From contig OX463859.1 of NCBI GenBank assembly GCA_949825065.1, positions 18,929,220 to 18,993,219 of the forward strand: 64,000 bases of DNA, read 5' to 3'. Shown piece by piece: positions 22,266 through 33,805 of the stretch (positions are counted from its first letter, which is position 1; every line of letters starts with the position of its first letter). This stretch comes from Odontocerum albicorne (taxonomy: Eukaryota > Arthropoda > Insecta > Trichoptera > Odontoceridae). The notes below the pieces were generated by a model, which saw only the letters and a program-made list of their open reading frames with translations, did not search any database and had not been told where the DNA came from. A program made the translations under genes and the position numbers.

Positions 22266-22639
22266 AGGAGACTCATAACTTAGTATGTTTATTGCCAAAA
22301 TGCGATTCTTTCCAAATAACAGTTAAAACGCATACCCATAATTTTTCGCATGCGATATAATATAATCGTATATTTTTATTGAATATTTATAATTTTACAC
22401 GATTGACCATGTTTGGTGAGATTATATTTATTTCCTTGAGATCAATTATTAAATTTTTTTTTTCATCTTTCAGCACACTAGTGATCTGTTTAGTTAAACA
22501 ATAATTGTTTCTCAGTATATTTTTTCTCATTTTTTCTACTTTTATCGAGGTCTTTTGGGGTGAAAGCTACCCCCAAACCAGCTGGCTGTCAAAGTGCTAT
22601 CTTTTATAATTAAATATCTTTAGCAGCGTTTCATTGTAA
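22266..22639. other. Unassigned AT-rich sequence
   Basis: Nothing recognised. Confidence 0.35.
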
Positions 22640-22905
22640 GTGAGTGAGCCGTTGGACACCGTTGACCTTAGTGTACTCTGTACCAGATTATGGTGCCCCG
22701 TTTGGCTTAGAAACGTTCATAAAACCCCCATTAATATCCGATTAAACAGTTCTTATATACTGTCGGATATCAATAGACTGTTCAAATCAAACAGTTTGTG
22801 GCACAGTGATATATTTTCTTTTGACATGGTTCCTAGTTTTTGAAAATCTGCTACCTCCAAATCTTCGTCTTTACTGTCGGTTTCATCAAAGAGACGTGTT
22901 TAATA
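22640..22905 (+). pseudogene. Non-LTR reverse-transcriptase C-terminal fragment
   Basis: The translation includes VLCTRLWCPVWLRNVH and NIRLNSSY, like the AEYCAPVWLNS..T..VDVQLN motif after the polymerase domain of some CR1/Jockey-like elements. A degraded PSFLKSATSKSSSLLS-like stretch follows. Frames shift, and the active site is absent. Confidence 0.5.
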
Positions 22906-22914
22906 TATTCATCC

Positions 22915-23035
22915 CCGGAAGGACTCGAGAATAATCATTGGGGTATGCTTGAGGCTGTATCATGGACGAGAAACTGGAATATTTGACTGTAGTAGAGAGC
23001 CACACGAGGTAAGACTTATTGGCTTCGCTTATGTT
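22915..23035 (-). repeat. Dispersed repeat family F
   Basis: On the minus strand TATTCCAGTTTCTCGTCC and ATGATACAGCCTCAAG match the plus-strand copies at 27905-28035 and 28700-28835. Confidence 0.55.
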
Positions 23036-23592
23036 TGGGGTACATTTAACTCATATTTTTAATCCTCGTCGAAGTGATCTTCCGAAGGAATATTTGTGCA
23101 TCGTTAGAAACAAGATCCACCTCATCTTTTTTAGAAGTGTGAGCAGAGGAATATAAAAAAAATGTCGCATAATATTCACCGCTAAAAGCAGTCAGTAAGA
23201 AAACACTTAAAAACAGTTAATAAAACTCCCGCCTCTTTCTACCCAATCTCACCGGAAGGAGCGGGGAAAACTTAGACGCCATTTCTGGAGCGCGTTCATA
23301 ATTTTAACCTTTACAAAATCACTCAGTCAAAACGACCGAAAATTCCACTGTATGTAACGGTATAACTCTACCTCTTATTCATGATAAAATTTTGACTTTG
23401 TATTCAGTAGTCATTTTAATATTTTGATTTTGTATTCATTAGCTTGCATAATTTTTCAGAGGCTTCAGCGTCAACTTTGTGAAACTCCATAATATTTATT
23501 TTTTAAATGGTTTATATATTCAGATCAAAACTAATTATATATAAAGTTTCAAGAAAAATACCTATTTTATAATTTATTGAATACTTTATTGT
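23036..23592. other. Unassigned sequence
   Basis: A stretch near 23340-23375 (TTCCACTGTATGTAACGGTA then TAACTCTACC) resembles part of the foldback arm at 18700. Nothing else was recognised. Confidence 0.35.
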
Positions 23593-23895
23593 TAAATCTG
23601 GCGGGCTTATTGCTAAAAAATATTTAAATGATTATTTATCTTTGTAAAATTCATGAACATGTGCATAATAAAAGTAAAAGTGAGACATCATAAATGAAAG
23701 GATAGTGAAGAAGAAAGAAAAACCAGGAATGAAACATGTTATATAACTGACTATAAATTAAGAGTTTTTTCAGTCGTTTCTTAAAGCATGCCATGGATAG
23801 AGCGAATCTAACATTGGTTTGTAATTGGTTTCAGAGATTCATTGCATGGACAATAAAGTACGATGCAAAAAAGAAGAGAGATAACTGAGAATATA
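23593..23895 (-). mobile_element. LINE family A, 3' end with internal deletion
   Basis: It begins with the tail (CTGGCGGGCTTATTGC), jumps over part of the 3' UTR, and then matches the 7680-7900 region in reverse (CAGTCGTTTCTTAAAGCATGC, CATTGCATGGACAATAAAG). Confidence 0.7.
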
Positions 23896-24429
23896 TTATA
23901 TATACGATATAGTTAAAAGAAATCAATTTAAAAAAATAAATCATTGTTAAGCCGAAACCACTAACTTCTATTTCTAAGAAAGTTCAATATGCTTTCTTCA
24001 AAAACATTTCGTAAAATGTTGAAGGTGGCCTAATCCAAGACTCTAATTTAGGACATCTCACGAAGAAAAGAAGAGTTCTTGGCAATTTAGTTCTATATAT
24101 TGCCAGTCTAAATAATACTTCAGTATCTCAAAAAGTTGTCAGGAAGATAAAACTACGAGTATATATTTTCCAATAACCTTGTAACTGGATTGGATGTCAC
24201 TCCTGCCAACATGAATAACTTTCTTATTACACTTATTACATCAATGCCAGCGACACATGCTTCTGCTTCTTATCTCGAGGTTCTCTTCAAGCGGAATAAT
24301 CTAAGCATTGTAACAAACAAGTATCATTTCGTTTGAAAATAGTCTCGAGATTGGAGGTTGAAAAATATGTCGCGGGGATTAAAGTAAGTAGAGGAATAAC
24401 AAAGTTATTTAATATTCATAATTTATATT
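23896..24429. other. Unassigned sequence
   Basis: A segment at 24340-24425 (TAGTCTCGAGATTGGAGG, GAATAACAAAGTTATTTAAT) resembles 35575-35665, suggesting another low-copy repeat. Confidence 0.35.
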
Positions 24430-24900
24430 CTTAAAAAAAGACTTAAAGGAGCCGAATAAATGCTGTAATAATGCATGCACTGAAAAGAAAAAATGGGGGG
24501 ACAATGCATGACAAAATACGGAATGAAGTTGTTAGGGATGAATGTGAACGTAAGGCTGTATTTAAAACGATGAAGAAGAGCACTCTGAGATGGGTAAGGC
24601 ATGTACGAGTAGATAAGGCATACAAAAACTAAGAAACTAACATACCTATATAGTGCAAATGTAAGTGTAAGGTATGGTAGAGGTAGACATAAAAAAGCAT
24701 AGTCTAGTCATGTAGAAGATATTTTGAAAGAAGGAAAAGTTAAAAGCCAGAGAAATAGTAGGAGTTGTATGTAAAGGTGTATGGATGTCCAAGAGGCGAA
24801 ATATATGTGTCGAGATAAAAAATTCTGACAATCTGTCCTCTCTTTCTACCCCAACAGCTAATGTCAAACAGCTTGATGGCATTTATGTGTTTATGTAAAC
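24430..24900 (+). pseudogene. LINE family B C-terminus
   Basis: Plus-strand remnants run in family order: GGAGCCGAATAAATGCTG, a GGGGACAATGCATGACAAAA segment (the MITE site, empty here), CGGAATGAAGTTGTTAGGG, GAAGAGCACTCTGAGATGGG, a DILKEGKVKSQRNSR-like piece, then DVQEAKYMCRDK. It ends at CTTGATGGCATTTATGTG, a diverged 3' signature. No polymerase motif remains. Confidence 0.65.
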
Positions 24901-25175
24901 ATAAAAAAGGTAAATATTTTTTACTGATTTATGATTATTCTTTTACCGATCGTTGATTATCAAGTTAATGATAAAAGTTTTGATACTTGAATTGTTGGAA
25001 TAGGTTCATAATTTATTTACCTTAATATCTGTATCAAATTTAATATTATTTTAATGATTATTTGAAAAGCGGTGTATAAACTTCTTTATAAAGTTTATTC
25101 CACTCTTGCCAGAGTGACTCTGGTTAAGATGAATGATGTTTTGAGTTCAGTACTGCTCTCAGCACCCGTCTCTAC
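24901..25175. other. Unassigned sequence
   Basis: Nothing recognised. Confidence 0.3.
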
Positions 25176-25178
25176 TTC

Positions 25179-25209
25179 ACAAACACACACACACACACAC
25201 ACACACACC
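25179..25209. repeat. CA microsatellite
   Basis: An ACAAAC start is followed by about 13 uninterrupted AC units. Confidence 0.95.
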
Positions 25210-25442
25210 TTATCCTCTCTGGAGCACTCCTGGAGTGAGTGATTTGTAGCTGTCTTGACCAGATTTGTACTCAACCGTGGCACCGTGTCCCGTGCCCGTG
25301 AGTCGCCGCGATAAGTCATTTGATGAAATGGCCGAAATATTGCAGAATTCTTATTTGAAAAGTCAACGATATTCGTTTTAAAAAAAATTCTTATAAGTTA
25401 TTTGTATACCAAACATCAATATATCCCCATCTATGCTAAGGA

Positions 25443-25570
25443 CATATTGAAAAGTGTGGCTGAGAAACGTTTTTGGTATAATTAAACATTTTGTTTTTTT
25501 TTGTTTCATATTGAAAAGTGTGGCTAAGAAACGTTTTTGGTCTAACTAAACATTTTGTTTTTTTTTGTTT
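25443..25570. repeat. 64-bp direct repeat, two units
   Basis: CATATTGAAAAGTGTGGCTG at 25443 recurs at 25507. The units differ at about four positions and both end in a T-rich stretch. Confidence 0.9.
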
Positions 25571-25649
25571 CATGTTTAAAACGTAGTAATTTATTTATTT
25601 ATTAGACCTTAGGACGTTTAAGTATTTTTTTCATTTAATAAATATCATT

Positions 25650-25752
25650 GTAACCAATTACTCAAAAATTGTAACCTATAACTTAAAAATTGTTACCTAT
25701 AACTCAAAAAAATTAACTTATCACTTAAAAATTGTAACCTATCACTAAAAAA
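25650..25752. repeat. ~21-bp minisatellite, about five units
   Basis: The unit ACTCAAAAATTGTAACCTAT recurs with small changes. Confidence 0.85.
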
Positions 25753-25799
25753 TGGGCACGAATCTGGAAAGTTCTTGTTTGCATACTTTACAATACATT

Positions 25800-26165
25800 T
25801 ACATTCCATCACGCGATATACTCGTATATGTCGGGGTAGGCAGATATGACAGAGTGGTATGCTTGTATATCTCAACAAACATTCCTATCCTCTTCTACAT
25901 CCATGCACCTTCTCATATACGATTTTTCTGATATTCTGCTTTTCCTACTTTCAGAATATCATTCACTTAATCATACATTGTTTTATCTTCCTTTATCTTT
26001 GTTTTATATACACCATACATTGTTTTATCTTCCTCTTACACGCCTTCCACCCACGTTTGCAATAGATATCGGTTTAATTAATCTTTCTTCATTCATTCCT
26101 GTAAAATGTCCAAACCATTTCAGCGTGATTTTCGTCATCTTACTCAACATATCAGTATGAAGTTC
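25800..26165 (-). pseudogene. LINE family B C-terminal fragment
   Basis: Plus-strand TCCATGCACCTTCTCATATACG, CAGAATATCATTCACTTAATC and AAACCATTTCAGCGTGATTT are the reverse complement of the family-B ending. A short internal stretch (TTGTTTTATCTTCCTTTATC) is duplicated at 25978 and 26019. Confidence 0.55.
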
Positions 26166-26334
26166 ACATACTTCACAATAAAATATAAATCAATAAATAA
26201 ATAACCACTGGATTAAACACGTCGTTGTACGTGTTAACAATACTACCACACGTGGAGGGGTAAAAGATCGTACATGTCTATCGCGTAAATTAAATTGTAT
26301 CTATATTGTTACTAGTCTACGGTAAATGTTTACC

Positions 26335-26515
26335 AAAACTGGAATTCTTTTTTCGTTAACCATTGAGAATAAATACCATCGAGGAAGTCATGCGTCTTAC
26401 TAAGTTAGTCTACGGTAGTCGTAAATTTTCACAATATTTTATAATTCTAAATCATTTGGAAACAATGTGTTTTCGGGGTATTCTAAGTTAAAGTCTCTAG
26501 TCATACATGCGTTAA
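26335..26515 (-). mobile_element. SINE-C-like fragment
   Basis: The minus strand has an A-box-like TAGACTAACTTAGTAAGACG and a weak B box. GTGTTTTCGGGGTATTCTAAG (26467) recurs as GTGTTTTCGGGTATCATAAGG at 60190. Confidence 0.45.
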
Positions 26516-26519
26516 CTTT

Positions 26520-26880
26520 GTGGTGATAATGTGTGATAGAATACGAAATGAAGTGAGATTAAGGATGAATGTGATTATGAAAGTCTGATGTTGAGATGGT
26601 TTGAGCACATGAAACGAACGAATGATGAGACTGACAAAACAAATATACAGTGCAAATGTGAGTCCAAGACTTGGAAGAGAACGACTTAGAAAAGTATGGT
26701 TAGATCAAGTGAATATTATTTATCATGAATGTAATGTAAGAAGTTAGAGAAATTGTTGGAGCTGTATGAATGTGGAAGTGGTAAAATATGTGTCTGATAG
26801 AAAACATTGGTGCTTTGTCGTGTCTGTCTACCCCAACAGGAAAACGGTGTGATGGTATGTATGTATATACAACGCGTATC
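26520..26880 (+). pseudogene. LINE family B C-terminus with complete 3' signature
   Basis: Remnants in order are IRNEVRLRMNV, a degraded WF.H segment, a TNIQCKCESKTWK-like piece, an MVRSSEYYLS-like piece and an LELYECGSGKICV-like piece. It ends AACGGTGTGATGGTATGTATGTATATA, here taken as the family 3' end. Confidence 0.6.
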
Positions 26881-27404
26881 CTTAATTCTAGTGTACCATA
26901 TTTTACAAATATTAAAATATTTTTCATCCCTTTATTGGCCTAAATTAAGTTATTCATTGATTTGAAAATGAAAAATATGTATATTTTTAAATTGTGGTGC
27001 TATAAATAATTGTAACATATGCCAATTCATAATTAAGTATGCTAAAAATAAGTAATTGTATGCAAATGGATTTCTTATACGAGTAGACAGCGGTTTTTTC
27101 GCAACGATCAAACAAAAACAACAACACATCTATAAAAGAACAAAAATAAATATTTCAAACAAAAAAAACATGAATTTCCTTTTAACAATATTCGCTTAAC
27201 CTTGTCCTAGAAAATAAAATGAAAAAACAAGGCAATAGGCCAAGGACACTATACAACAAAGGTATCCTTGCATTGAAAGCTAACCGATTTTCAGATAAAG
27301 AGATTTTCAAATGAGAAAGATCTGTCGTTACAATAAAACAATGGAAAATCCTTGGCAAAAGACACGAGAGCTATCCGCAATAAGATGGATACTTTGTTAT
27401 AATA
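26881..27404. other. Unassigned AT-rich sequence
   Basis: Nothing recognised. Confidence 0.35.
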
Positions 27405-27482
27405 CAAGGAGACCTCCATTACTTTGTTGGTAAGACGCTTAGCCTCCAATAGGGGGTTTCGGGTTCGATTCCCGTGCAAATC
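27405..27482 (+). mobile_element. SINE-C tRNA-like head
   Basis: GACCTCCATTACTTTGTTGG holds the A box and GGGTTCGATTCCCGT the B box, spaced as in a tRNA. The anticodon region does not pair well. The non-tRNA part is missing and the head passes straight into a minisatellite. Confidence 0.75.
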
Positions 27483-27484
27483 TG

Positions 27485-27672
27485 AAAAAAATAAAATAAC
27501 GGTAAATATAAAATAAAATAAGGGTAAATATAAAATAAAATAAGGGTAAATATAAAATAAAATAAGGGTTAACATAAAATAAAATAAGGGTAAATATAAA
27601 ATAAAATAAGGGTAAATATAAAATAAAATTAGGGATAAATATAAAATAAAATAAGGGTAAATATAAAATAAC
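27485..27672. repeat. 22-bp minisatellite, eight units
   Basis: The unit AAATAAGGGTAAATATAAAA (22 bp in full) recurs with single changes. The 127-codon minus-strand open frame over it is only the translated repeat. Confidence 0.95.
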
Positions 27673-27714
27673 AATCAGTGGCTTATTTATTTTATTAAAA
27701 AATTATATTATTTT

Positions 27715-27905
27715 TATAATCATCATTAATGACAAACGAAGGAGAGGTATGCCGAAGAAAGAATGGCAGAATTCTAGTTTGAGATTTTTTTCCTGAGGGA
27801 AATGTAAAAAGTATGTGAAATATGAGAGCATGTATGACGATATATATATGGATGTGGAGGGTACGAAAGTTGTATGCATAGATAGAAAGCCGTCGAGGTT
27901 TACCC
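27715..27905 (+). pseudogene. LINE family B fragment
   Basis: A KSM..MRACM-like stretch followed by MDVEGTKVVCIDRKP matches the RNRRACMKRLMDVEEA segment of family B. The piece ends where repeat F begins. Confidence 0.5.
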
Positions 27906-28035
27906 CAAAAGGGACATTTCGTGACAGTTCATTATCTTTTCTCATATGGTTTCTCTTTCAAAGTAGAATATTTAGGTTTCTTATCCATGATACAGCCTCT
28001 GGAGTTGACTAATGAATCTCGTTCAGTCGACCATT
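27905..28035 (+). repeat. Dispersed repeat family F
   Basis: TTTTCTCATATGGTTTCTC and CATGATACAGCCTCTGG recur at 28720 and, inverted, at 22915-23035. Confidence 0.6.
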
Positions 28036-28699
28036 CTACATGAGCACAATAGATCATTCATGAAAACCAACTTATGCAAGGTGTATGCACTTGCAACCAT
28101 GTCAACCTTGTTGGTATGTGTATATAATTTACTACGATCCTGTAAATGAACTGTGATAAAACGAAAAAAACCCTTTTTTTAAATTCAGTAACAGAAAAAT
28201 TGTGCCTTCATTATTTCATCTAAAATATTTTCTGACTAGAACCAATCCATACAATAACCAACGGGTGTGTTCTGGGTAATCTCAAACATAATTTGGAAAG
28301 AATATTTCCTTAACTTTAGAACAGGCTGTGTAGTAAATTAGACATAAACGACTCTATTTTGTTTGGAGCAAAAGCGTTTTGTATTTTCAAAATTTCGGAG
28401 AAAATATTTCAAATTTATGAAAGGATTCGGCTTTATTATTTTTCTCCATTGTTATTTTTACTTCTTAGTATTTCTGTTTTCTTTAATAATATCTGGATAT
28501 CAAATTATCTTAAATCCAACAGAATTACATAGTTTCCATTTTTAAGTATTTTATTCACAATTACAGAGAAAGAAGTTATCATTGGAAGTAAAAAGTAATC
28601 TTTCCATTTAGAAGACAAGTTAAAAACCAGAACGTTAATGGAGCCATTAAATGCTTCATAGAAAAGATGATGTTTTAAATTTTATATTGTCAGATATAT
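28036..28699. other. Unassigned AT-rich sequence
   Basis: A 60-codon hydrophobic frame at 28363-28545 has no supporting context. Confidence 0.35.
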
Positions 28700-28835
28700 G
28701 TCTCCTTAGTTCCCCTTTTCTCATATGGTTTTCATGTCATAGTTGTATGTTCAAGTCTTTAATCCATAATCCACCCTCAGGTATAACCCGATGAACCTCC
28801 TCCAGGCCTCCCGGGAATGAACATATTTATTAGAT
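28700..28835 (+). repeat. Dispersed repeat family F
   Basis: TTTTCTCATATGGTTTTCATG and CATAATCCACCCTCAGG align with the copy at 27937-28000. The surrounding sequence does not align. Confidence 0.55.
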
Positions 28836-31370
28836 ACTCTAAGTTTAAGAGAATGTTAGGTCCTAGATCCACTGGAGTAAGCTCGTAATTCGCATTTATC
28901 GTATGTGGTGACAATGCTTCCGAAAACAGAAAGGTTATAATAATCTCATACACAAACGTCGAAATAGTAGAGAATGAAAAGATAATAATAATTAAAGTAA
29001 GAAATGTGTTAAAAATAAAATACCATACTAAGAATAATTCAAATTATACATAATCCTGGAAATTTTCGAATAAATGTTTAATTTCTTTGGTGTACAATTT
29101 CTAGAATATCGCTAACTGTATTTATCAAACTCACATCAATTAACGTGAAGATATCCTATATATCTTCCTCTCAAAATAAGTCAGGGGTTGACAACGTGTG
29201 ATTCTCAACATTTTTTCCCCTGATTGTATATAAATCAAATATGAAAAATCTTTAGATTTTATAAGGCATATACCATATACCTTTAACTGGAAAAACATAT
29301 CGATCTTTACTCTTTAATATTTTTTTTATATCTTTATATTTGGTTAACGTTTGTTTCCTCGAGAAATAATAAAATTGGATAGATCTTTGTCTGCTTCAGT
29401 AGGTGATATGTGGGTGGTGTGTACAGCTTTTGAAAGCACTTGAAGACACCCATTTTTTGGAAGTCTTATCAAATTTTTTCATAATATATGAACACTTCAC
29501 ACATACACTACACCTAAACCGAATGTGTTCATATCGCTTACCGAAAGGTTTACTTCTGGGAAACATGTTTTCCTTAATATATTCAGATGCGGAGAAGTTC
29601 TTTATCATATGATCGTAGTCGCCACTATATTTTTCTTATGTATAGTACTGGTATAAAGACAATATATAGGTGAATGGTTGCCGCTCAATCCTCAGAGATT
29701 CCGGTTTGCTTCTTGCGTTTTCGATGAAGAGCTGGGTGAATAGATTCCTTTTAACAGGTAGAAGTTTGTTAAAATAAAATTAAAAACAGCAGACGTTCCA
29801 GCGAATGAGAATATATTTTTTCCGTTTTTTGTTCCTTATGTTCAGCCTATCGCATTTCGTAAGCCCTTGACTCGTCCGTGTATGCCGTCACAGCTTGCGA
29901 GAGCCACGTATACTTTGCGTTTTCCACGTGTATGGGGTGTCCGATCATCTATAGTGAATATTCGTGAAGGTCACGCATAAGGAACATTTTATTACAATAT
30001 CTAAAGGTATATAGTCACAAGCAATTGTAAAACACAGATGATATATTACAATACAACAATATATAATAATAATTTCATAAACAATTTTATAAAATAAATT
30101 TCCTAATTTCTGTGACGCATACGACCGGTACACCTTACACTCAACTCATTTTTTTTAAAATTATTGAAGTAGTAAGATTTAACTCTGAGTTAGGTTGAGG
30201 AGAGTTCTTAACGGCGGTATTTAATTTTTAAAAAAATATTATAATTAATAAGATTTTTTATCATAATAATCTGGCATACGGACATGATCTAGTCATCACA
30301 ACTCACACTTCTCAATTCTTGTTAATATACGAGTATGGTTTACGATTATTATTTTCATGCTGTTCTGTGTACGAGTATAACAATAGTTTACAACCCCTAT
30401 GGTATACAATAATCACCACACAAATTATCTCATGTCGTCTCACTCTGAAATGCCTTTATAATTTATGTTAATTATCCTTGCTTTGTTCTTATGCTTTACA
30501 TGGATATTTTATTCTTAATTCCCCGAATATGGGCCCTACATATTGCGGCTATATCATTTAACGAGTGAATTATTTATGAATTAACTTCTTAAGAAGCTAA
30601 ATGCTTTTCGCAAAGTTACCAAAACTTAGTTTCTCTACATTAAACTTAACTCTCTCTAGAATGTTGCTCACAAAACTGTTGAAATATTCATAAAAAGTTG
30701 AAATTATTCGCAGTACTTGCGGATATATGAGTCAAGTCCTTCAATATTCAACACTTCTTTCAGCATTTTGGTTGGTTCACAGACTCAAACTGATTTCACA
30801 AAACAATTTTTTATAACATTTCTCTATATGTATTTACTTTGAAGATCCTTGTCTATTTTTCTAGTTGATGGACGTGCTTCTTCTTTTCCTTCATCGCGTG
30901 CTTAGTGCTGAGCTTCGGATTCTGGAACTTGGTATACCACCTGTCTCCTTCTCAATTATGGGCCATGTTGAATGCAGCATTTAAATAGGATCTTATTAAC
31001 ACCTTTATTTGGTCCATCCATTTTATAAGACACCTTCTTTCTGCTAGTTTTCTTTTAACAATCAGCCTCTCCAGACTTTGGATAATACTTTCTGGTAACA
31101 TGCCGAAAGTATGTGAGGATAAATTTAATTTATTTAGCCAAAAGCATTTCAGTAATCTCTAATTATAATAATTTGATGAAGTAACGTTTGTACGCTTTGT
31201 GGTTGCGATAAATAAAATATACATACACGTATAATCAATTTTTGCACATTCTGTTGAATCAAGTTGGTTTGATTGCATGTAAAATATAATCACTGAAGTG
31301 TTATTGATGCTGACGATGATTCAGTGTTCGGCTTCGTTAAATAACAGTGAACCATCACGACCTTTTTTAT
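28836..31370. other. Long AT-rich stretch without a supported feature
   Basis: Several open frames of 60-70 codons overlap on opposite strands at 29396-29612 and 29945-30133. None has a domain, splice context or coding composition that I can defend. Confidence 0.4.
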
Positions 31371-31377
31371 TAAAAGC

Positions 31378-31465
31378 CTTTTTAACATGTTTCTAGTGGG
31401 TTGAAAGGGATTGTCTCATAGCATTAAATCCATTAGGTTGTATTTTATACAACGAAAGCGTTATT
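31378..31465 (+). mobile_element. SINE-A/LINE-A tail fragment
   Basis: AGTGGGTTGAAAGGGATTGTC, then AAATCCATTAGGTTGTAT, then ACAACGAAAGCG follow the order of the shared tail. Confidence 0.5.
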
Positions 31466-31739
31466 CAATAATACAACTATCCTAAGGCCAATTCGATTAA
31501 TTTTCACGAACTAAGCTGTTTAAAGCATCAGCGCTCGTACATGGAATGACTTTAATGAATGGCTTCATCGATATCTTCCACATCTCGCTGAATTAATTAA
31601 TGATTGAACTCCTTAATACACTTTATAGACATAACTGAGCCTCTTCAGAGAAAAGCATGATTGTCATTGTTCCTGTTTTAATTTTATTATATTAAGATTT
31701 TTGTTGATATAATTGGGTTAAGCCTGTAACAGATGTTAA
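31466..31739. other. Unassigned sequence
   Basis: Nothing recognised. Confidence 0.3.
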
Positions 31740-32620
31740 AATAAATAAACCTATTTTTGCCCATTTGCCCTTATACTATTTTTAACAAGGAGATGCTGCG
31801 CCAGGATCTTAGTAAGAACTTTGTCTCCATATCCCTCTCCAAGTTTATGATTTTCTCGGAGTGTCGGTCCGATTGTCGGACACCTTACTCCTTCATCGGT
31901 TTTGTATGAACGGACTTTGGGTAATTAAATTTGGGTTGTTTGGTGGTGGTGTTGGAAAAAAATTTTTATAGAGAGGAGGGATAGAGTTTGGTACATACAT
32001 TAAGGTTATAGATACATATAGGTTACATAATAATATACTTATATTTTTATATGTCACGAGCGTTGATAAATATGAATACAAAGATAGAAAGGATAGTGAT
32101 GTATACATAGACATAGATATTTCAATAATTTTAAATATATTACGAAGACGGGGGTGAGGGATAACGCTGTGACTTTAAGATAGTGTACATATATAAATAA
32201 GGGGGTATGATAGATACCTTATGAAGCGCGGGTATGTGCACTGGACACTATTCGGCGCCTACCGTTCCGAATAGGGGGTCGGGGGGTCGTTCGAAGCATT
32301 TGCTTGGGCCTGGGGTGGATTAGATTAGCGTTCACGTCGTAGTCCGTGAGTGAGCTGATTAGGGGGTTCGGGTGAGTCGAGAGAGAGCTGTAGAACTTCT
32401 CGGCCAGAGAGATCGCGTATTCTCGGATGGTGGGGAGATCTAGGTCTTCGTGAAGCCGTTTGTTGCTGACAAAGTAGGGCGCATCCATAATGATGCGCGT
32501 TGCCTTGTTTTGCAACACCTGGAGTTTGCGCATATGGGTTTCGGCCGCATGGCCCCAGACCGGGATGGCGTACGTCATCTGCCCAACGGCTACACTATGT
32601 ATCGGTTCTAGAATCATTCG
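31740..32620 (-). mobile_element. Jockey-like LINE, 5' truncated
   Basis: The minus-strand ORF end at 32219-32617 is followed by about 480 bp of 3' sequence ending near AACATCTGTTACAGG. The GC content of the coding part stands out from its surroundings. The 5' break is near 32620. Confidence 0.7.
32219..32617 (-). pseudogene. Jockey-clade reverse-transcriptase C-terminus
   Basis: A 132-codon open frame covers the region just after the polymerase domain. TYAIPVWGHAAETHMRKLQV, LQNKATRIIMDAPYFVSN, LHEDLDLPTIREYA and KFYSSLSTHPNPLI match the constant block of insect Jockey-type elements in order. The intact protein would copy element RNA into DNA at chromosomal nicks. The endonuclease and the polymerase with its catalytic Asp residues are absent, because the copy is truncated. 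The first codon is not a real start. The frame is unbroken across the surviving part, so the insertion may be fairly recent. Confidence 0.8.
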
Positions 32621-32944
32621 GAAAACCCTGTTCTCAAATAAGAACAGTATGAGTTGCCTTAAAACCAGAAAGTTTCCCTTTTTAAAATTTCTGGAAATCT
32701 TAAGAATTCTACCAAGTGGGCCTAGGAGTATTATATGGATATGTCTTGGGATAAACTTCGTTCACAAAATATTATAGAATAATAAGAGAGTGAATTTACA
32801 CATCGTTATTTGTCATACACAGGCTTCAAAGTCGTAAGAAATTAAAAAAAAAACTCTTTGAAGTGTAGGTGAGTGTCTAATTCACCCTGAAGGACCAGCA
32901 ATACAGAAAGTCCTCGTTAACAAACGCAGGCGTATGTGATAAAG
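32621..32944. other. Unassigned sequence
   Basis: Nothing recognised between the Jockey break and SINE-A. Confidence 0.35.
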
Positions 32945-33123
32945 TATTTTATTGCATTATACTTTCGTTGTTCACATCATTACATGGCTTATGTACTGCC
33001 ATATGACAATCTCTTCCAACCTATCAGAACGATGTTCAAGAGGCTCTGCATGCAAATCAGACTGAAATCCTTGTTGTTTATTGATTTATTGACAAAATAA
33101 ATTAAATGAACGTTTCTTTAACA
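32945..33123 (-). mobile_element. SINE-A tail and body next to the SINE-head satellite
   Basis: Plus-strand ACTTTCGTTGTTCACATCA, ATATGACAATCTCTTCCAACC and GCAAATCAGACTGAAATCC are the SINE-A tail and body in reverse. Where the head should follow, the 92-bp array begins. Confidence 0.7.
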
Positions 33124-33805
33124 TATCAACTTGATCACGGAGACTGTCAGAAGAGAAAAATATGGGTTCTAATGGATATCGAAATTACAACCCTCAGATT
33201 GACAAACAATCGTCTTATCAACTTGATCACGGAGACTGTCAGAAGAGAAAAATATGGGTTCTAATGGATATTGAAATCACAACCCTCAGATTGACAAACA
33301 ATCGTCTTATCAACTTGATCACGGAGACTGTCAGAAGAGAAAAATATGGGTTCTAATGGATATTGAAATCACAACCCTCAGATTGACAAACAATCGTCTT
33401 ATCAACTTGATCACGGAGACTGTCAGAAGAGAAAAATATGGGTTCTAATGGATATTGAAATCACAACCCTCAGATTGACAAACAATCGTCTTATCAACTT
33501 GATCACGGAGACTGTCAGAAGAGAAAAATATGGGTTCTAATGGATATTGAAATCACAACCCTCAGATTGACAAACAATCGTCTTATCAACTTGATCACGG
33601 AGACTGTCAGAAGAGAAAAATATGGGTTCTAATGGATATTGAAATCACAACCCTCAGATTGACAAACAATCGTCTTATCAACTTGATCACGGAGACTGTC
33701 AGAAGAGAAAAATATGGGTTCTAATGGATATTGAAATCACAACCCTCAGATTGACAAACAATCGTCTTATCAACTTGATCACGGAGACTGTCAAAAGTGA
33801 AAAAT
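33124..33805. repeat. 92-bp satellite built from SINE-A heads
   Basis: TATCAACTTGATCACGGAGA starts units at 33124, 33216, 33308, 33400, 33492, 33584, 33676 and 33768. This gives seven full units and one partial unit with an exact 92-bp period. Units 2-7 look identical. Read on the minus strand each unit is a tRNA-like SINE head (GTCTCCGTGATCAAGTTGA, then TGAGGGTTGTGATTT, then TTAGAACCC), so the array arose by amplifying the SINE head. Confidence 0.95.

Noticed and set aside
27291..27674. 127-codon minus-strand hydrophobic open frame
   Set aside because: Most of it is the 22-bp minisatellite and the SINE head.
28363..28545. Hydrophobic 60-codon frame as a small membrane protein
   Set aside because: AT-rich DNA readily yields Phe/Leu/Ile-rich frames. 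There is no start context or neighbouring support.
29396..29612. Possible zinc-finger peptide (FRCSVCVKC, then CTHHPH)
   Set aside because: Cys/His spacing does not fit the C2H2 class and the opposite strand is equally open.
33124..33805. Possible CRISPR-like array
   Set aside because: The 92-bp units abut without unique spacers and the setting is eukaryotic.
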